A stretch of 64,000 bases of DNA, from NCBI RefSeq assembly GCF_023517775.1, contig NZ_CP082904.1, positions 2,666,001-2,730,000 on the forward strand, written 5' to 3'. Source of the DNA: Mixta hanseatica. Lineage in GTDB: Bacteria > Pseudomonadota > Gammaproteobacteria > Enterobacterales > Enterobacteriaceae. Below are positions 8,850 through 18,062 of the stretch, one piece after another; position 1 is the stretch's first letter, and each line of letters starts with the position of its first letter. Below the pieces are notes generated by a model that saw only the letters and a list, made by a program, of their open reading frames with translations, did no database searches and was not told where the DNA came from. Made by a program: the position numbers and the translations under genes.

Positions 8850-9767
8850 TTATCCCACCAGCATCAGCTCACGCTGTTCCTGCGCAGGTTTATTCAGCAA
8901 GGTCAGCAGAATATTTTTTACCGCCTGGGCGGAAGGCGACAGCGGCAAACGCGAAGATATATTCAGCGACAGCGGTAAATTCAGCGAAGGTGAGTTAATG
9001 CGTGCCATCCAGCCGTTGGTTGCGCTCACCAGCGCGCGCGCTGCCGATTCCGGCAGAACCGTGGCGCCCATACCACTGGAAACGGCTGCGGTTAAGGTCG
9101 CAAGTGATTCGATTTCGCCAATTATGCGCGCGCTGAGACGGCGCAAAGAAAAAGCTTCATCGACGCGCTTGCGCACCGCGCTGTAATCACGCGGCAAAAA
9201 GAGATTCATCTGCGCGACTTCGGCCAGATCGACCGTGGTTCCGGGCGCGTCGCTGGCGCCGACCAGATAAAGATCCTCTTTCATTAACGGCGTACTGGTA
9301 ATGCCCGCCAGCGGCGTGCGGTCATACAGCACAGCCATATCAAGCTGACCGTTCATTACTTTTTCATTGAGAGATGACCCGCTGTTCTCATGCAGATAAA
9401 CCAGTATTTCCGGATATTCTTCACGCACCGTTTGCAGCAGCGGCATGGTCAGCGATGAGGCGGCAGTGCCCGGCGCCAGGCCGATTGAAACCTGGCCGTT
9501 CAATGTTTGTCCGGCATTGATAACCGCCATTTGCGCCTGTTCACACTGGCGCAAAATAGTACGCGCGTGAGCATAAAGAATTTTCCCCGCCTCGGTCGGC
9601 GTTACGCCGCGTTTGGTACGGATCAGCAGCTGTTGGTCCAGCTCGTTTTCCAGCGTGGCCACCTGCTGACTTAGCGCTGGCTGTGCGATGTGCAGCACTT
9701 CCGCCGCCTGGGTCAGGCTGCCAATATCGACGATTTTTACGAAATATTTGAGTCGTCTTAAATTCAT
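8850..9767 (-). CDS. nac: Nac, LysR-type nitrogen assimilation control protein
   Basis: A 305-residue LysR regulator, the same length as E. coli Nac and nearly identical in the helix-turn-helix region (LRRLKYFVKIVDIGSLTQAA, with QPALSQQVATLE following) and in TKRGVTPTEAGKILY and GEIESLATLTAAVSSGMG. Nac couples sigma-54 nitrogen control to sigma-70 promoters. A longer in-frame start at 9875 exists but is rejected: the ATG at 9767 has CGGAGGC in front and gives the conserved MNLRRLKYF start. A sigma-54 promoter and an NtrC site lie upstream (see entries), so transcription is expected under nitrogen limitation. Confidence 0.95.
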   Translation of the reverse strand: MNLRRLKYFVKIVDIGSLTQAAEVLHIAQPALSQQVATLENELDQQLLIRTKRGVTPTEAGKILYAHARTILRQCEQAQMAVINAGQTLNGQVSIGLAPGTAASSLTMPLLQTVREEYPEILVYLHENSGSSLNEKVMNGQLDMAVLYDRTPLAGITSTPLMKEDLYLVGASDAPGTTVDLAEVAQMNLFLPRDYSAVRKRVDEAFSLRRLSARIIGEIESLATLTAAVSSGMGATVLPESAARALVSATNGWMARINSPSLNLPLSLNISSRLPLSPSAQAVKNILLTLLNKPAQEQRELMLVG

Positions 9768-9836
9768 GTTGCCTCCGTCGGGGTTCCCGAATGTTATCAC
9801 CAGCTCAGGCGCGCATTGCGGCTGTGTGTTAAGGAT

Positions 9837-9852
9837 TGCAATATGCAGGCCA
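9837..9852 (-). promoter_or_regulatory. Sigma-54 promoter of nac
   Basis: Read on the minus strand this is TGGCCTGCATATTGCA: GG and GC spaced by ten bases and a TTGCA -12 element, matching the sigma-54 pattern TGGCAC-N5-TTGCA except in the CA of the -24 box. Transcription would start about 60 bases before the nac ATG. Known nac genes use sigma-54. Confidence 0.7.
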
Positions 9853-9971
9853 GCTTTTAGCGCCGCTAAAATCAAGCGCGGCTAACTCATGATAAAATAA
9901 GAGAATCCAATTACCCCGAAGGGGTTAACTCACCGCATCAGCAGTGCTTTCCCGCCAGGCTCTTGATGGGC

Positions 9972-9988
9972 TGCACTATAAAGGTGCA
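9972..9988. promoter_or_regulatory. NtrC-binding site upstream of nac
   Basis: TGCAC, seven bases, GTGCA: a 17-base near-palindrome matching the NtrC consensus TGCACC-N5-GGTGCA at the outer positions. It lies about 140 bases upstream of the predicted nac start, the distance expected for an NtrC enhancer (the Klebsiella nac site is at a similar place). Confidence 0.7.
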
Positions 9989-10333
9989 ACCGTTGCGTAT
10001 GCGCTGTGCAGGCGATAAGAGAAACTTCTCATTCCTGCCCGATCGGTTTTCTTCCGATCGCGGTCACAAAAATCTGCATTCGTACCGTTCGAAATATGAG
10101 CCGCATCACTGTTCATTCTTTCCCTGATGGCAAATGTAAAATCTATGTTATTACCTTAATCCACGAAAGAAGCCCAAAAACAGTAGGTTATATCAAATGA
10201 AACTATTACTTAGTTAACCTTTAGGCCTGCTATGTCAAAGATAAATAACGTGACGTCATATCCATAGCTTCTCACCACCAGAGATTAGCGGTAGTGCGCC
10301 TGCTGTCTCCTTAACCTTAAGAAGGAACGAATT
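9989..10333. other. Gap between the nac enhancer and the CitMHS gene
   Basis: No gene seen. It contains an inverted repeat CGATCGG/CCGATCG at 10040-10046 and 10054-10060, possibly an operator or a small hairpin, and an AT-rich stretch before the CitMHS gene that should hold its promoter. A 64-codon ORF here has no ribosome-binding site and no family resemblance. Confidence 0.4.
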
Positions 10334-11647
10334 TTGCTGACTGTGCTGGGTTTTTCGATGGTGATCTGCTTCATGTATCTGATCATGACCAGGCGGATGT
10401 CGGCGCTGATTGCGCTGATTATCGTCCCCACATTGTTCGCGCTGGTGGGCGGTTTCTGGCACGGGCTGGGCGAAATGATGCTGGATGGCGTCAAGACGCT
10501 GGCCCCTACCGGCGTCATGCTGACCTTTTCCATCCTCTATTTTGGGCTGATGATTGACGCCGGGCTGTTTGATCCGCTGGTGCGATTAATTTTAAAAATC
10601 GTGCGTGGCGATCCGTTAAAAGTCCTGGTGGGCACCGCCGTACTGACGCTGCTGGTTTCGCTGGATGGCGACAGCTCCACCACCTATATGATCGCGGTCG
10701 CCGCGTTTCTACCGCTCTATCATCGACTGGGGATGAATGTGCTGCCGATGCTCTGTTTAATTAACCTTGCCAGCGGCATTATGAACCTGTCGCCGTGGGG
10801 CGGCCCGACAGCCCGTGCGGCAGCGGCGCTGCGCATCGATGCGCTGGATATTTTTATTCCGATGATCCCGGCGATGCTGCTGGCCTGCTTTACCCTGGTT
10901 GGCATGGCGGTGCTGTTTGCCCTGCGTGAGCGCCGGCGACTGGGCATTATGACAATGGAAAATCATCATCTGGATAATATCAGCCTGGGATTGGGCGATG
11001 CGGAAGATTGCGAAGCCAACCGTCGCCCGAAGATGTTCTGGCCTAACTTTATTCTTACCACTGCGCTACTGGTGCTGTTGGTGGTCGGACTGATGCCGAT
11101 TCATATTCTGTTTATGCTGGCGTTCGCCATCGGGGTAATGCTTAACTATCCCTCGCTGGAACAGCAAAAAGAGCGTATCGGCGCCCACGCCGCTAACGTG
11201 CTGGCAGTAACCGCGTTGATTTTTGCCGCCGGGGTATTTACCGGGATTTTATCCGGCACCGGCATGGTCGATGCGATGGCAAAAAGCCTGCTGGCGGTGA
11301 TCCCCCACAGCTTTGGCCCTTATCTGGCGGTATTTACCGCGGTGGTCAGCCTGCCGTTTACTTTCTTTATGTCTAACGACGCGTTCTATTTCGGCATCCT
11401 GCCGGTGATCGCCCAGACTGCCGCAGGCTACGGCATTAGCGCCGAAGAGATCGCGCGCGCTTCGATTATCGGTCAGCCTTTCCATCTGCTTAGCCCGCTG
11501 GTGCCTTCGATTTATCTGCTGGTTGGCCTGGCGAAGGTAGATATCGGCGACCACCAGCGCTTTTCGATCAAGTGGGGCGTGGTAGTCAGTATGGCGCTGT
11601 TGGTGGGTGGCATTGTGTTTGGCGCATTTCCGCTCTGGCATCACTAA
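10334..11647 (+). CDS. CitMHS-family citrate/Mg2+ (divalent cation) symporter
   Basis: A 437-residue membrane protein with about 11-12 hydrophobic segments, of the CitM/CitH family that imports citrate complexed with a divalent cation using proton symport. Diagnostic stretches are VSLDGDSSTTYMIAVAAFLP, NLSPWGGPTARAAAAL, LSGTGMVDAMA and FFMSNDAFYFGILPV. The start is TTG at 10334 with GAAGGA in front; an ATG-started version would lose the first membrane helix. It is monocistronic, with a strong inverted repeat downstream. The cation preference (Mg2+ or Ca2+) cannot be told from sequence. Confidence 0.88.
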   Translation: MLTVLGFSMVICFMYLIMTRRMSALIALIIVPTLFALVGGFWHGLGEMMLDGVKTLAPTGVMLTFSILYFGLMIDAGLFDPLVRLILKIVRGDPLKVLVGTAVLTLLVSLDGDSSTTYMIAVAAFLPLYHRLGMNVLPMLCLINLASGIMNLSPWGGPTARAAAALRIDALDIFIPMIPAMLLACFTLVGMAVLFALRERRRLGIMTMENHHLDNISLGLGDAEDCEANRRPKMFWPNFILTTALLVLLVVGLMPIHILFMLAFAIGVMLNYPSLEQQKERIGAHAANVLAVTALIFAAGVFTGILSGTGMVDAMAKSLLAVIPHSFGPYLAVFTAVVSLPFTFFMSNDAFYFGILPVIAQTAAGYGISAEEIARASIIGQPFHLLSPLVPSIYLLVGLAKVDIGDHQRFSIKWGVVVSMALLVGGIVFGAFPLWHH

Positions 11648-11733
11648 GCCTGGCCAGAATCATTGATCAGGCTTGCTAAATAGCCGTTAAAACAAGGCTA
11701 AGTCGCTGTGGCGGAATAAACCTGAAGAGCAGT

Positions 11734-11778
11734 TTGCCCGGCCGCGCCCCGATATTAAAGCGTGCTCCGGCCGGGCAA
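11734..11778. terminator. Inverted repeat between convergent citM-like and rpn genes
   Basis: A perfect 11-base inverted repeat, TTGCCCGGCCG and CGGCCGGGCAA, separated by 23 bases, between two convergent genes. The long loop and lack of a T-run make it an unusual terminator; a bidirectional role is plausible. Confidence 0.5.
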
Positions 11779-11797
11779 TAAGAGAGTAAGTTAGCAA

Positions 11798-12793
11798 TCA
11801 ATGGCGAAGCTGGGCCAGATCGTCTTCGGTCAGACCGGTCGCTTTCAGCACCGACTCGCGGGGCATTCCCATTTCAAGCAGGCTGCGGGCGACTTCGAGT
11901 TTTCCCTCATTTCTGCCTTGCTGTCGGCCAAGCTGGATACCTTTCTCAATGCCTTTCTGTTCAAGCTGTTCGGCGATGGTCATAAGTGCGTCCCCGTGTT
12001 GTGGCACTCGCTGTGCCAGTTCGCGAACCAAAGCTTCGGAGTCTGCCGTCTCACCCGCCTGGATTAAATAGTGTATCAGCGCCATTACCTGTGATGAAGA
12101 AAGATAATCCGCCATCAGTAACGTGACCAAACGATCGGCCAGCGTTGCAATGTCACGCTGTTGAATATGCTTTTGCAACAGAGTTAATGCCGCCATGCTG
12201 CGGTGATTCATAATGTCATCATCAGGAATCACGGTAACATCAACCAGCGGAAAAGCGCCACTATAGAGACGTTCAGCGACTTCTGGATGATCAAATTCAT
12301 CCAGCCAACGCATAGAATAGGGATATGGGCTACGTTTGCCGACATAAAAAAGCACCGGGATCACCAGCGGTAATTTTTTATGCCCCGCTTCGATATGGCG
12401 CTGCATCGCAGCCACGGCATAGCGTATCAGACGAAAGGCCATATGCCGATCCGGCGAAGATTGATGTTCGATCAACACATGAATATAGCCCGCCCCTTCG
12501 GAGGTTTTCAGACTATAAAGTATGTCGCTAAAATACTGGCGGAGATCAGGCTCAACAAAAGAGCCTGATTCCAGCTTTAGCGTACTGAGGTCGCAGATAG
12601 CGCGCAGCGCGGCTGGCAGGTGCAGTTCCATAAAGTCGCGCGCAATTTCAGGCTGCGACAAAAATTGACGGAATCTGCCTGAAAATAGCCAATGCTTCAG
12701 GGGGAACCCCCTGAAGCGAACAAAATATTTTGGTGGGATTATAATGAGGTAAACGTTTATTAGGTTAAAGGCCCCACTTATTCTTTCATTCAA
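11798..12793 (-). CDS. Rpn-family recombination-promoting nuclease (YhgA-like), 5' end damaged
   Basis: The protein matches the RpnA/YhgA family from FLSQPEIARDFMELHLP onward: FVEPDLRQYFSDILYS, GYIHVLIEHQSSPDRHMAFR (PD-(D/E)XK-type core with D, E and Q), LPLVIPVLFYVGKRSPYPYS and a C-terminal helical part with a short glutamine/glycine-rich linker. Rpn proteins are DNA nucleases that promote RecA-independent recombination. Family members begin close to a HDALFK motif; here that is replaced by HWLFSGRFRQFL and preceded by about 35 residues unlike the family, with a perfect 24-base palindrome in the middle (12694-12717). The true start is uncertain: the ATG of MELHLP (residue 56) would give an N-terminally short protein lacking part of the nuclease domain. 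It may be a pseudogene. Confidence 0.7.
   Translation of the reverse strand: MNERISGAFNLINVYLIIIPPKYFVRFRGFPLKHWLFSGRFRQFLSQPEIARDFMELHLPAALRAICDLSTLKLESGSFVEPDLRQYFSDILYSLKTSEGAGYIHVLIEHQSSPDRHMAFRLIRYAVAAMQRHIEAGHKKLPLVIPVLFYVGKRSPYPYSMRWLDEFDHPEVAERLYSGAFPLVDVTVIPDDDIMNHRSMAALTLLQKHIQQRDIATLADRLVTLLMADYLSSSQVMALIHYLIQAGETADSEALVRELAQRVPQHGDALMTIAEQLEQKGIEKGIQLGRQQGRNEGKLEVARSLLEMGMPRESVLKATGLTEDDLAQLRH
12694..12717. repeat. Perfect 24-base palindrome in the 5' part of the rpn gene
   Basis: Arms GCTTCAGGGGG and CCCCCTGAAGC of 11 bases with only AA between them. It sits exactly where the Rpn protein stops matching its family, suggesting an insertion scar, a rearrangement end or a REP-like hairpin. 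Confidence 0.7.
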
Positions 12794-12922
12794 ATTAACA
12801 GCGGTTTCATTACGATTCTCGGGTTACCTCACAACCAGAACGTCTTAGCTTTATTGTTTACCGCTATAAATAATATCAGTCGCTGTAATTCGCTCTTTTA
12901 TTCCCCTACTCCTGAAAGCCTA

Positions 12923-13957
12923 TTATCTTTTCTTACGGTTACGGTGCATATCAATAGATACCGCCGCAACGATAATGATGCCCTTAATAATATCCTGCAC
13001 ATAGGCATCCACGCCAACGAAGGTAAATCCGCTTTTAATCAACCCAAGAATGACCGCGCCGATCAGCGTGCCGGTAATACGTCCAACGCCGCCCATCAGG
13101 CTGCTGCCGCCAATTACCGCCGCCGCGATAGCATCCAGCTCATAGGACATGCCCATGCTTGACTGCCCGGTACTGACGCGCGCCGCCAGCACCACGCCCG
13201 CCAGCCCGGCCAGACCGCCGGCAATGGTATACACGATCACCAGATATTTATTTACGTTAATGCCGGAAACGCGGGCCGAAGTCATATTGCCGCCGATGGC
13301 GTAAACGTATTTGCCGTAACGCGTATGCTTTAGCGCAATATGAAAAATGATCGCCACCACCAGAAAAATCACTACCGGCATTGCGCCCTGGCCAATAGCG
13401 GTAAACCCATCGGATAAAAAGCTAATCGGATTGCCCTGCGTGTAGTACTGCGCCAGACCACGGGCGGAAACCATCATGCCCAGCGTAGCGATAAACGGTG
13501 GGATACCGGTTCGGGTAATCAGCACGCCGTTTATCAACCCGCACAGCGTACCCACGCCGATCCCGGCAATAATGGGGACGACAGCGGGCAGATCCACCAA
13601 TGAGGGGAACATCGGCGACAGGCTGTCAGACGTTTGCGCCAGGCTGGCCGCTACCACCGCCGTGAGCGCAATCAGCGAGCCGGAAGAGAGATCGATACCG
13701 GTGGTAATAATTACCTGTGTCACGCCAACGGCGATGATGCCGATAATCGCCACCTGCAGCACGATCAGTACCAAACGATTGCTATTCAGCAGAAAAGATT
13801 GATCGCGCACATACCAGCCTGCTATTTCAAAAATTAGCGCGATGCCCAGCATCACGATAAATATGCCGGTATCTTTCGGCAATTTGCCCTGCAGCTGGCT
13901 GAACAGCGGCGGACGCGATACTCGCGGTTGTTGGGTACTCATTTTCACGTTGCTCAT
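12923..13957 (-). CDS. Sugar ABC transporter permease (CUT2/RbsC type)
   Basis: A 344-residue inner-membrane permease with about nine to ten hydrophobic segments. Family stretches are TTGIDLSSGSLIALTAVVAA, GTLCGLINGVLI, PPFIATLGMM and AAVIGGSSLMGGVGRITGTLIG, characteristic of the ribose/xylose/inositol class. It is the last gene of a binding protein - ATPase - permease operon, 15 bases after the ATPase, with GAGAGGAAAA in front of its ATG. One permease and one double-domain ATPase is the standard CUT2 set. The sugar is not certain; similarity suggests ribose- or myo-inositol-like substrates. Confidence 0.88.
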   Translation of the reverse strand: MSNVKMSTQQPRVSRPPLFSQLQGKLPKDTGIFIVMLGIALIFEIAGWYVRDQSFLLNSNRLVLIVLQVAIIGIIAVGVTQVIITTGIDLSSGSLIALTAVVAASLAQTSDSLSPMFPSLVDLPAVVPIIAGIGVGTLCGLINGVLITRTGIPPFIATLGMMVSARGLAQYYTQGNPISFLSDGFTAIGQGAMPVVIFLVVAIIFHIALKHTRYGKYVYAIGGNMTSARVSGINVNKYLVIVYTIAGGLAGLAGVVLAARVSTGQSSMGMSYELDAIAAAVIGGSSLMGGVGRITGTLIGAVILGLIKSGFTFVGVDAYVQDIIKGIIIVAAVSIDMHRNRKKR

Positions 13958-13972
13958 GATTTTCCTCTCGCC

Positions 13973-15457
13973 TCACTCGGACGCCAGCGACATAATAGTT
14001 TCCTGATCGGCTTCTTCTTTATTGAGAATGCCGGTTATCCGTCCTTCATGCATCACCATCACCCGATCGCTCATACCCAGAATCTCCGGCAGTTCTGACG
14101 ACACCATAATCACCGCCACACCACGGTTAGCCAGCTCGCTGATCAGCCGATAAATCTCCGCTTTCGCGCCGACATCAATGCCGCGCGTCGGCTCATCCAG
14201 GATCAGGATTTTCGGTTGCGCCAGCAGCCAACGGGCAATTAACACTTTTTGCTGATTGCCGCCGCTGAGGTTATTGATGATTTGATCCATGGTGGGCGTT
14301 TTTATATTCAGCCGCCGGATCTGCTCCATACAGTCCTGCGCCATCTGGACATGACTGACGAAGCCGCCTTTGCTGCTGTACTCTGGCATATTGACGATGC
14401 TCATATTTTCCAGCACCGACAACACCAGAAACAGCCCGGACTTTTTACGATCCTCGGTGAGAAACGCCATGCCCTTCTCGATTGCCGTTGCGGGTGAATC
14501 GATGGTGACCGGCACGCCATCAATCAGCACTTCACCACTATCGGCCTGCGCCATGCCAAACAGGGTTTCCATCACTTCGCTGCGCCCGGCGCCCACCAGC
14601 CCGGCAACGCCAAGGATTTCACCGCGGCGCACGCTAAAGCTGACATCCTCAAAGGCATCCTGCCGCGACAGATGGCGCACCGTGAGCACCTCTTCGCCGA
14701 TGGCGTTGTTGAACTTGGGAAACAGCTGCGTCAGCTCGCGGCCTACCATTTGAGTAATCAACGACTGGCGGGTATAGCTGTCGGTACGATCGCTGCCTAC
14801 CCAGCTGCCGTCGCGAAATACGCTGACCTCATCGGTAATGGTAAAGATTTCATCCATTTTATGACTGATATAAACAATCGCTTTTCCCTGCGCGCGCAAA
14901 TCGCGAATGATAGTAAACAGATGCCCCACTTCGCCTTCGGTCAACGCCGAGGTCGGCTCATCCATAATCACTACATCGGCGTTCCATGAAACCGCCTTGG
15001 CGATCTCCACCATTTGTTGGCTGGCGATGCTGAGCTCGCCGACCATGCGATCCGCCGGCAGGCGGATATTAAGCTTGCTTAGTAGCGCCTGAGTTTGCTG
15101 ATTTAGCTGACGGTGATCGACCAGGCCAAACTTTACTGGCTCGCGACCCAGCCAGATGTTTTCCGCTACCGTCATCCACGGCACCAAATTAAGCTCCTGA
15201 TGAATCATCGAAATACCGGCGCGCAGCGCATCCAGCGTGTCCTGAAACTGTACCGTCTCACCTTTAATACGGATTACACCGTGATCGGGACGGTAAATCC
15301 CAATCAGGCACTTCATCAAAGTGGATTTTCCCGCGCCGTTTTCACCCATCAGCGCATGTACCGTACCCGGTCTGACGCGCAAAGAGACGTTATTCAGCGC
15401 CTTCACGCCAGGAAAAAATTTACTGATGCCTTCAGCTTCCAGCGCATAAGCAGTCAT
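13973..15457 (-). CDS. Sugar ABC transporter ATP-binding protein (CUT2/RbsA type)
   Basis: A 494-residue protein with two ATPase domains in tandem. The first has Walker [10 protein letters not shown] at 38-46 and Walker [12 protein letters not shown]; the second has a degenerate Walker A (GLVGAGRSE), an intact LSGGNQQKV signature and [16 protein letters not shown]. The asymmetry (one intact, one degenerate site) is typical of RbsA, XylG and MglA. It lies between the binding protein (68 bases upstream) and the permease (15 bases downstream), and has GGAGGTAAAG before its ATG. Confidence 0.9.
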   Translation of the reverse strand: MTAYALEAEGISKFFPGVKALNNVSLRVRPGTVHALMGENGAGKSTLMKCLIGIYRPDHGVIRIKGETVQFQDTLDALRAGISMIHQELNLVPWMTVAENIWLGREPVKFGLVDHRQLNQQTQALLSKLNIRLPADRMVGELSIASQQMVEIAKAVSWNADVVIMDEPTSALTEGEVGHLFTIIRDLRAQGKAIVYISHKMDEIFTITDEVSVFRDGSWVGSDRTDSYTRQSLITQMVGRELTQLFPKFNNAIGEEVLTVRHLSRQDAFEDVSFSVRRGEILGVAGLVGAGRSEVMETLFGMAQADSGEVLIDGVPVTIDSPATAIEKGMAFLTEDRKKSGLFLVLSVLENMSIVNMPEYSSKGGFVSHVQMAQDCMEQIRRLNIKTPTMDQIINNLSGGNQQKVLIARWLLAQPKILILDEPTRGIDVGAKAEIYRLISELANRGVAVIMVSSELPEILGMSDRVMVMHEGRITGILNKEEADQETIMSLASE

Positions 15458-15525
15458 GCTTTACCTCCGCTCGACAGCTCGCCTGCTGGCGGCCCGCGTA
15501 ACGGGCGGCAGGCGAACGGAAAGGG

Positions 15526-16446
15526 TTATTTTTGGTTACGGCTAACAAACTGCTGATAGTTCTCTTTGGTAATCAGCTGATAAGGGATCATTACGTTTTT
15601 CTGCACTTTCTCGCCCTTCACCAATTTGATCGCCGTCTGAACCGCGCCCTCGCCCTGGCCTTTGGCGTCCTGAAAAACCGTGGCGATCATGCGGCCGCTT
15701 TTGATCTGCTGCAGCGCATCGGGCGTGCCGTCCACCCCGGCGATCAGTACCTTGTTATTCTTGCCCAACGCCATTAATGCGCCGATAGCCATTTCGTCGT
15801 TATTGGAGGCGATGGCGTCAATTTGATCGCCTGCGGTCATCCAGTTGCTCACCACATCCACCGCTTCGTTACGCATAAATTTAGCGGTCTGCTTCTGCAC
15901 AATTTTGATTTGTGGATATTTCGCCACCACCGCCTCAACGCCTTTGGTGCGATCGCGCGTCGCCTCGTTCGCCAGGTCCCCCATTAAAATGGCGACGTTG
16001 CCTTTTTGCTGCATCGCTTTCGCCAGCGCTTCCATTTGCAGGCGGCCCGCCAGCTCAGAATCCGATCCCACATAGGCCATTTTGTCTGTCAGCTCGGCCT
16101 GCGGTCGGCGGTTAACAAAGATCAGCGGAATGCCCGCTTTACTGGCCTGGTCCATAATCGGCTTCACCGCGTTGGTATCAACCGGGTTGACGATAATGGC
16201 GTCCACTCCTTGCCCGATAAAGTTTTGTACCTGTTGAAGCTGCTGCGCCACGTCGCCTTTGGCATCTTCCATCTGGCCTTTTACCTGGGTTTTATCCATC
16301 TCTTTTTGCATGGCGGTACGCACGATGGTGAGAAAGTTGTCATCAAACAGCGCCATCGACACGCCCAGCTGGATATCTTTCGCCAGCGCAGCTGCGGGCA
16401 ACAGGCAGGCAATAACGCAGGCGACAATCGCTTTTTTCATCTTCAT
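15526..16446 (-). CDS. Periplasmic sugar-binding protein (CUT2 type)
   Basis: A 306-residue protein with a Sec signal peptide (residues 1-22, cleavage after AALA) and a type I periplasmic binding fold. Typical stretches are IQLGVSMALFDDNF, GVDAIIVNPVDTNA, IPLIFVNRRP, ASNNDEMAIGALMALG and VLIAGVDGTPDAL. It captures the sugar for the permease and ATPase encoded downstream. The NPVDT and NRRP stretches resemble inositol/ribose binders, but I cannot fix the ligand. It is the first gene of the operon; its promoter should lie in the AT-rich gap to its right. Confidence 0.88.
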   Translation of the reverse strand: MKMKKAIVACVIACLLPAAALAKDIQLGVSMALFDDNFLTIVRTAMQKEMDKTQVKGQMEDAKGDVAQQLQQVQNFIGQGVDAIIVNPVDTNAVKPIMDQASKAGIPLIFVNRRPQAELTDKMAYVGSDSELAGRLQMEALAKAMQQKGNVAILMGDLANEATRDRTKGVEAVVAKYPQIKIVQKQTAKFMRNEAVDVVSNWMTAGDQIDAIASNNDEMAIGALMALGKNNKVLIAGVDGTPDALQQIKSGRMIATVFQDAKGQGEGAVQTAIKLVKGEKVQKNVMIPYQLITKENYQQFVSRNQK

Positions 16447-16895
16447 AGTTCACCCTTCGATTCGTTAAATTGCGCTGGCGGGCCGTTACCTCGAATGAAA
16501 AATAATTTTTACATTCACACAACATCACCAGGGTTATAAGCTACGAAAAAAGATAAAACCTTGTACCCAGCGGCTTTTTTATGCTTGCCCTCCTTTTTTT
16601 CAACATGCTGATTTATATCCTAATGGTTATGGAGATGCCTGTTATTCGAGCTTTGTCGCACTGATAACCTGATGAGACAGTTTATTTGTTTCATAATAAC
16701 GTTAATTGAAATTTTCATAATAAAAGCATCGAAACGCGCGTTTTAAAATTACCAAATAACAAAAATTTGACATACATCTAACATCAGCGGGGAAAAGGCG
16801 TTAAATTGAGATCCACACAGCAGATCAGAAAAGCAGCAAAAGGCGGAGAGTTGCTGATTTTGCCAGCAAACGCACCGCGAAAAGCGGTACAGGCT
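16447..16895. other. AT-rich gap between the CUT2 operon and tRNA-Asn
   Basis: About 450 bases without a gene. The left side must hold the minus-strand promoter of the sugar-binding protein gene. I did not recognise a clear operator or CRP site. A 62-codon ORF in it has no supporting features. Confidence 0.4.
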
Positions 16896-16924
16896 TTGAC
16901 ATTCATAAAGGCGCCAGGTAATAT
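16896..16924 (+). promoter_or_regulatory. Sigma-70 promoter of the first tRNA-Asn
   Basis: Consensus TTGACA at 16896-16901, a 17-base spacer and TAATAT at 16919-16924, followed by a GC-rich discriminator (CGCCTCG) as is usual for growth-rate-controlled stable RNA genes. The tRNA starts 19 bases after the -10 box. Confidence 0.85.
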
Positions 16925-16942
16925 TCGCCTCGTTCACACGAT

Positions 16943-17018
16943 TCCTCTGTAGTTCAGTCGGTAGAACGGCGGACTGTTAATCCGTATGTCACTGGTTCGA
17001 GTCCAGTCAGAGGAGCCA
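16943..17018 (+). tRNA. tRNA-Asn (GUU), copy 1
   Basis: A 76-base tRNA with encoded CCA end (GCCA), acceptor stem TCCTCTG/CAGAGGA, D-loop AGTCGGTAGAA, anticodon GTT at 16976-16978 and T-loop GGTTCGAGTCC. It matches E. coli asnT-type tRNA. An identical second copy is at 21086. Confidence 0.97.
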
Positions 17019-17025
17019 TATTTAG

Positions 17026-17061
17026 AAAAGCCCGCTCAGGGAAACCTGAGCGGGCTTTTTG
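17026..17061 (+). terminator. Terminator of tRNA-Asn copy 1
   Basis: Stem GCCCGCTCAGG/CCTGAGCGGGC with a GAAA loop, followed by TTTTTG. Confidence 0.92.
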
Positions 17062-17154
17062 CATTGCCGTAGACTGATTTATGCAGCGCTGTAATCGGCT
17101 AACGTAAGCCACAGGCTGCGTCCAATCCGCAGCGCCAGTATGGTTAGCGCTGCG

Positions 17155-17895
17155 CTACTTAGCTAACAGTCGGTTAACTTTCACGATAGAACGGGTCAAC
17201 ACGCTGCCATCATGCGGATCGCCAAAATGAAATAGCGCTGTTGCCCGGCGAAAAGCGGGATCGCAGGGGCCGTTAGCATGGAAAGAGCGATAGCCATGGA
17301 AAAAATAGATATTGCCCGGCTGTAAATAGAGCGTCATAGGTTTAACCAGCCGACGTTTCACCGCCTGGGTTAACAGAGTTCGCGACACGCCGTTTTGCAT
17401 TAGCGTTTTTTCCAGCACGTTAAACACTACGCTGGAGCGGAAAGGCCGTAAGTTAGGGAATAAAATTAAATCTCCGCGCGCCTCGCCTTTCTGCGGAATT
17501 TCAATCGGCAGCAGCGCGGTAATAACGCTGGCATCATAATGAAACGTGTTCGATTTCTTTTTCCCACTTTCACCCTGTACGCAGCGCAGCACCGCCAGAA
17601 TATTTTGCTGGTCTAAGGCGCGCCCCAGCGATTTCTCCGCCATCAGTCGCAGCAGTTGACGAAAATCTGCGTTTTCACGCAGTTCAGCCAGCGGCGTATG
17701 ATCGATCTTATCTACATCGCCAAAAATAGCATGGTATCCCTTTCCTGTATTTGCACTGACCTCATCAATCCAGTGACGAAATTTTGCCAGACCCTCAGCG
17801 GTAACAGCATTTTCCAGTACGGCGTATCCCTGGCTTTCAATGTTTTCTAATAACTGCGATACAGCATTCGGATCAATATTTGCAACAAAAGACAT
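17155..17895 (-). CDS. Phytanoyl-CoA dioxygenase-like Fe(II)/2-oxoglutarate enzyme
   Basis: A 246-residue soluble protein. The iron-binding motif HxD is visible as FHYDAS (His119, Asp121), with a distal His in SFHANGP (His206, with His200 nearby) and an Arg in FRRATALFHF suited to hold 2-oxoglutarate. This fits PhyH-family hydroxylases of small molecules or fatty acids; the substrate is unknown. The ATG has AGGGTG in front. It is divergent, across about 440 bases, from a TetR-family gene, which suggests that the regulator controls it. Confidence 0.65.
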   Translation of the reverse strand: MSFVANIDPNAVSQLLENIESQGYAVLENAVTAEGLAKFRHWIDEVSANTGKGYHAIFGDVDKIDHTPLAELRENADFRQLLRLMAEKSLGRALDQQNILAVLRCVQGESGKKKSNTFHYDASVITALLPIEIPQKGEARGDLILFPNLRPFRSSVVFNVLEKTLMQNGVSRTLLTQAVKRRLVKPMTLYLQPGNIYFFHGYRSFHANGPCDPAFRRATALFHFGDPHDGSVLTRSIVKVNRLLAK

Positions 17896-18048
17896 AGCAC
17901 CCTGCCTGTTATAAGTTTCTTTAATATATGGCGTTAAATCGTCGTTATTGACAGCCCTGGTCTGGCCGCGTTAATCATAGGAGGTCTGCGAGATAAATAA
18001 ATGCAGTCAGGGAAAAATAAGAATCATTAACGTTTATAGTCTTATTTA

Positions 18049-18062
18049 AACTGGCCCCAGTT
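18049..18062. promoter_or_regulatory. Candidate operator between the dioxygenase and TetR genes
   Basis: AACTGG, two bases, CCAGTT: a short inverted repeat in the divergent gap (17896-18334), a likely place for a TetR-family operator. Nothing else gene-like is seen in this gap. Confidence 0.3.

Noticed and set aside
10006..10200. 64-codon ORF between nac and the CitMHS gene
   Set aside because: No ribosome-binding site, no similarity that I recognise, and it lies in a control region.
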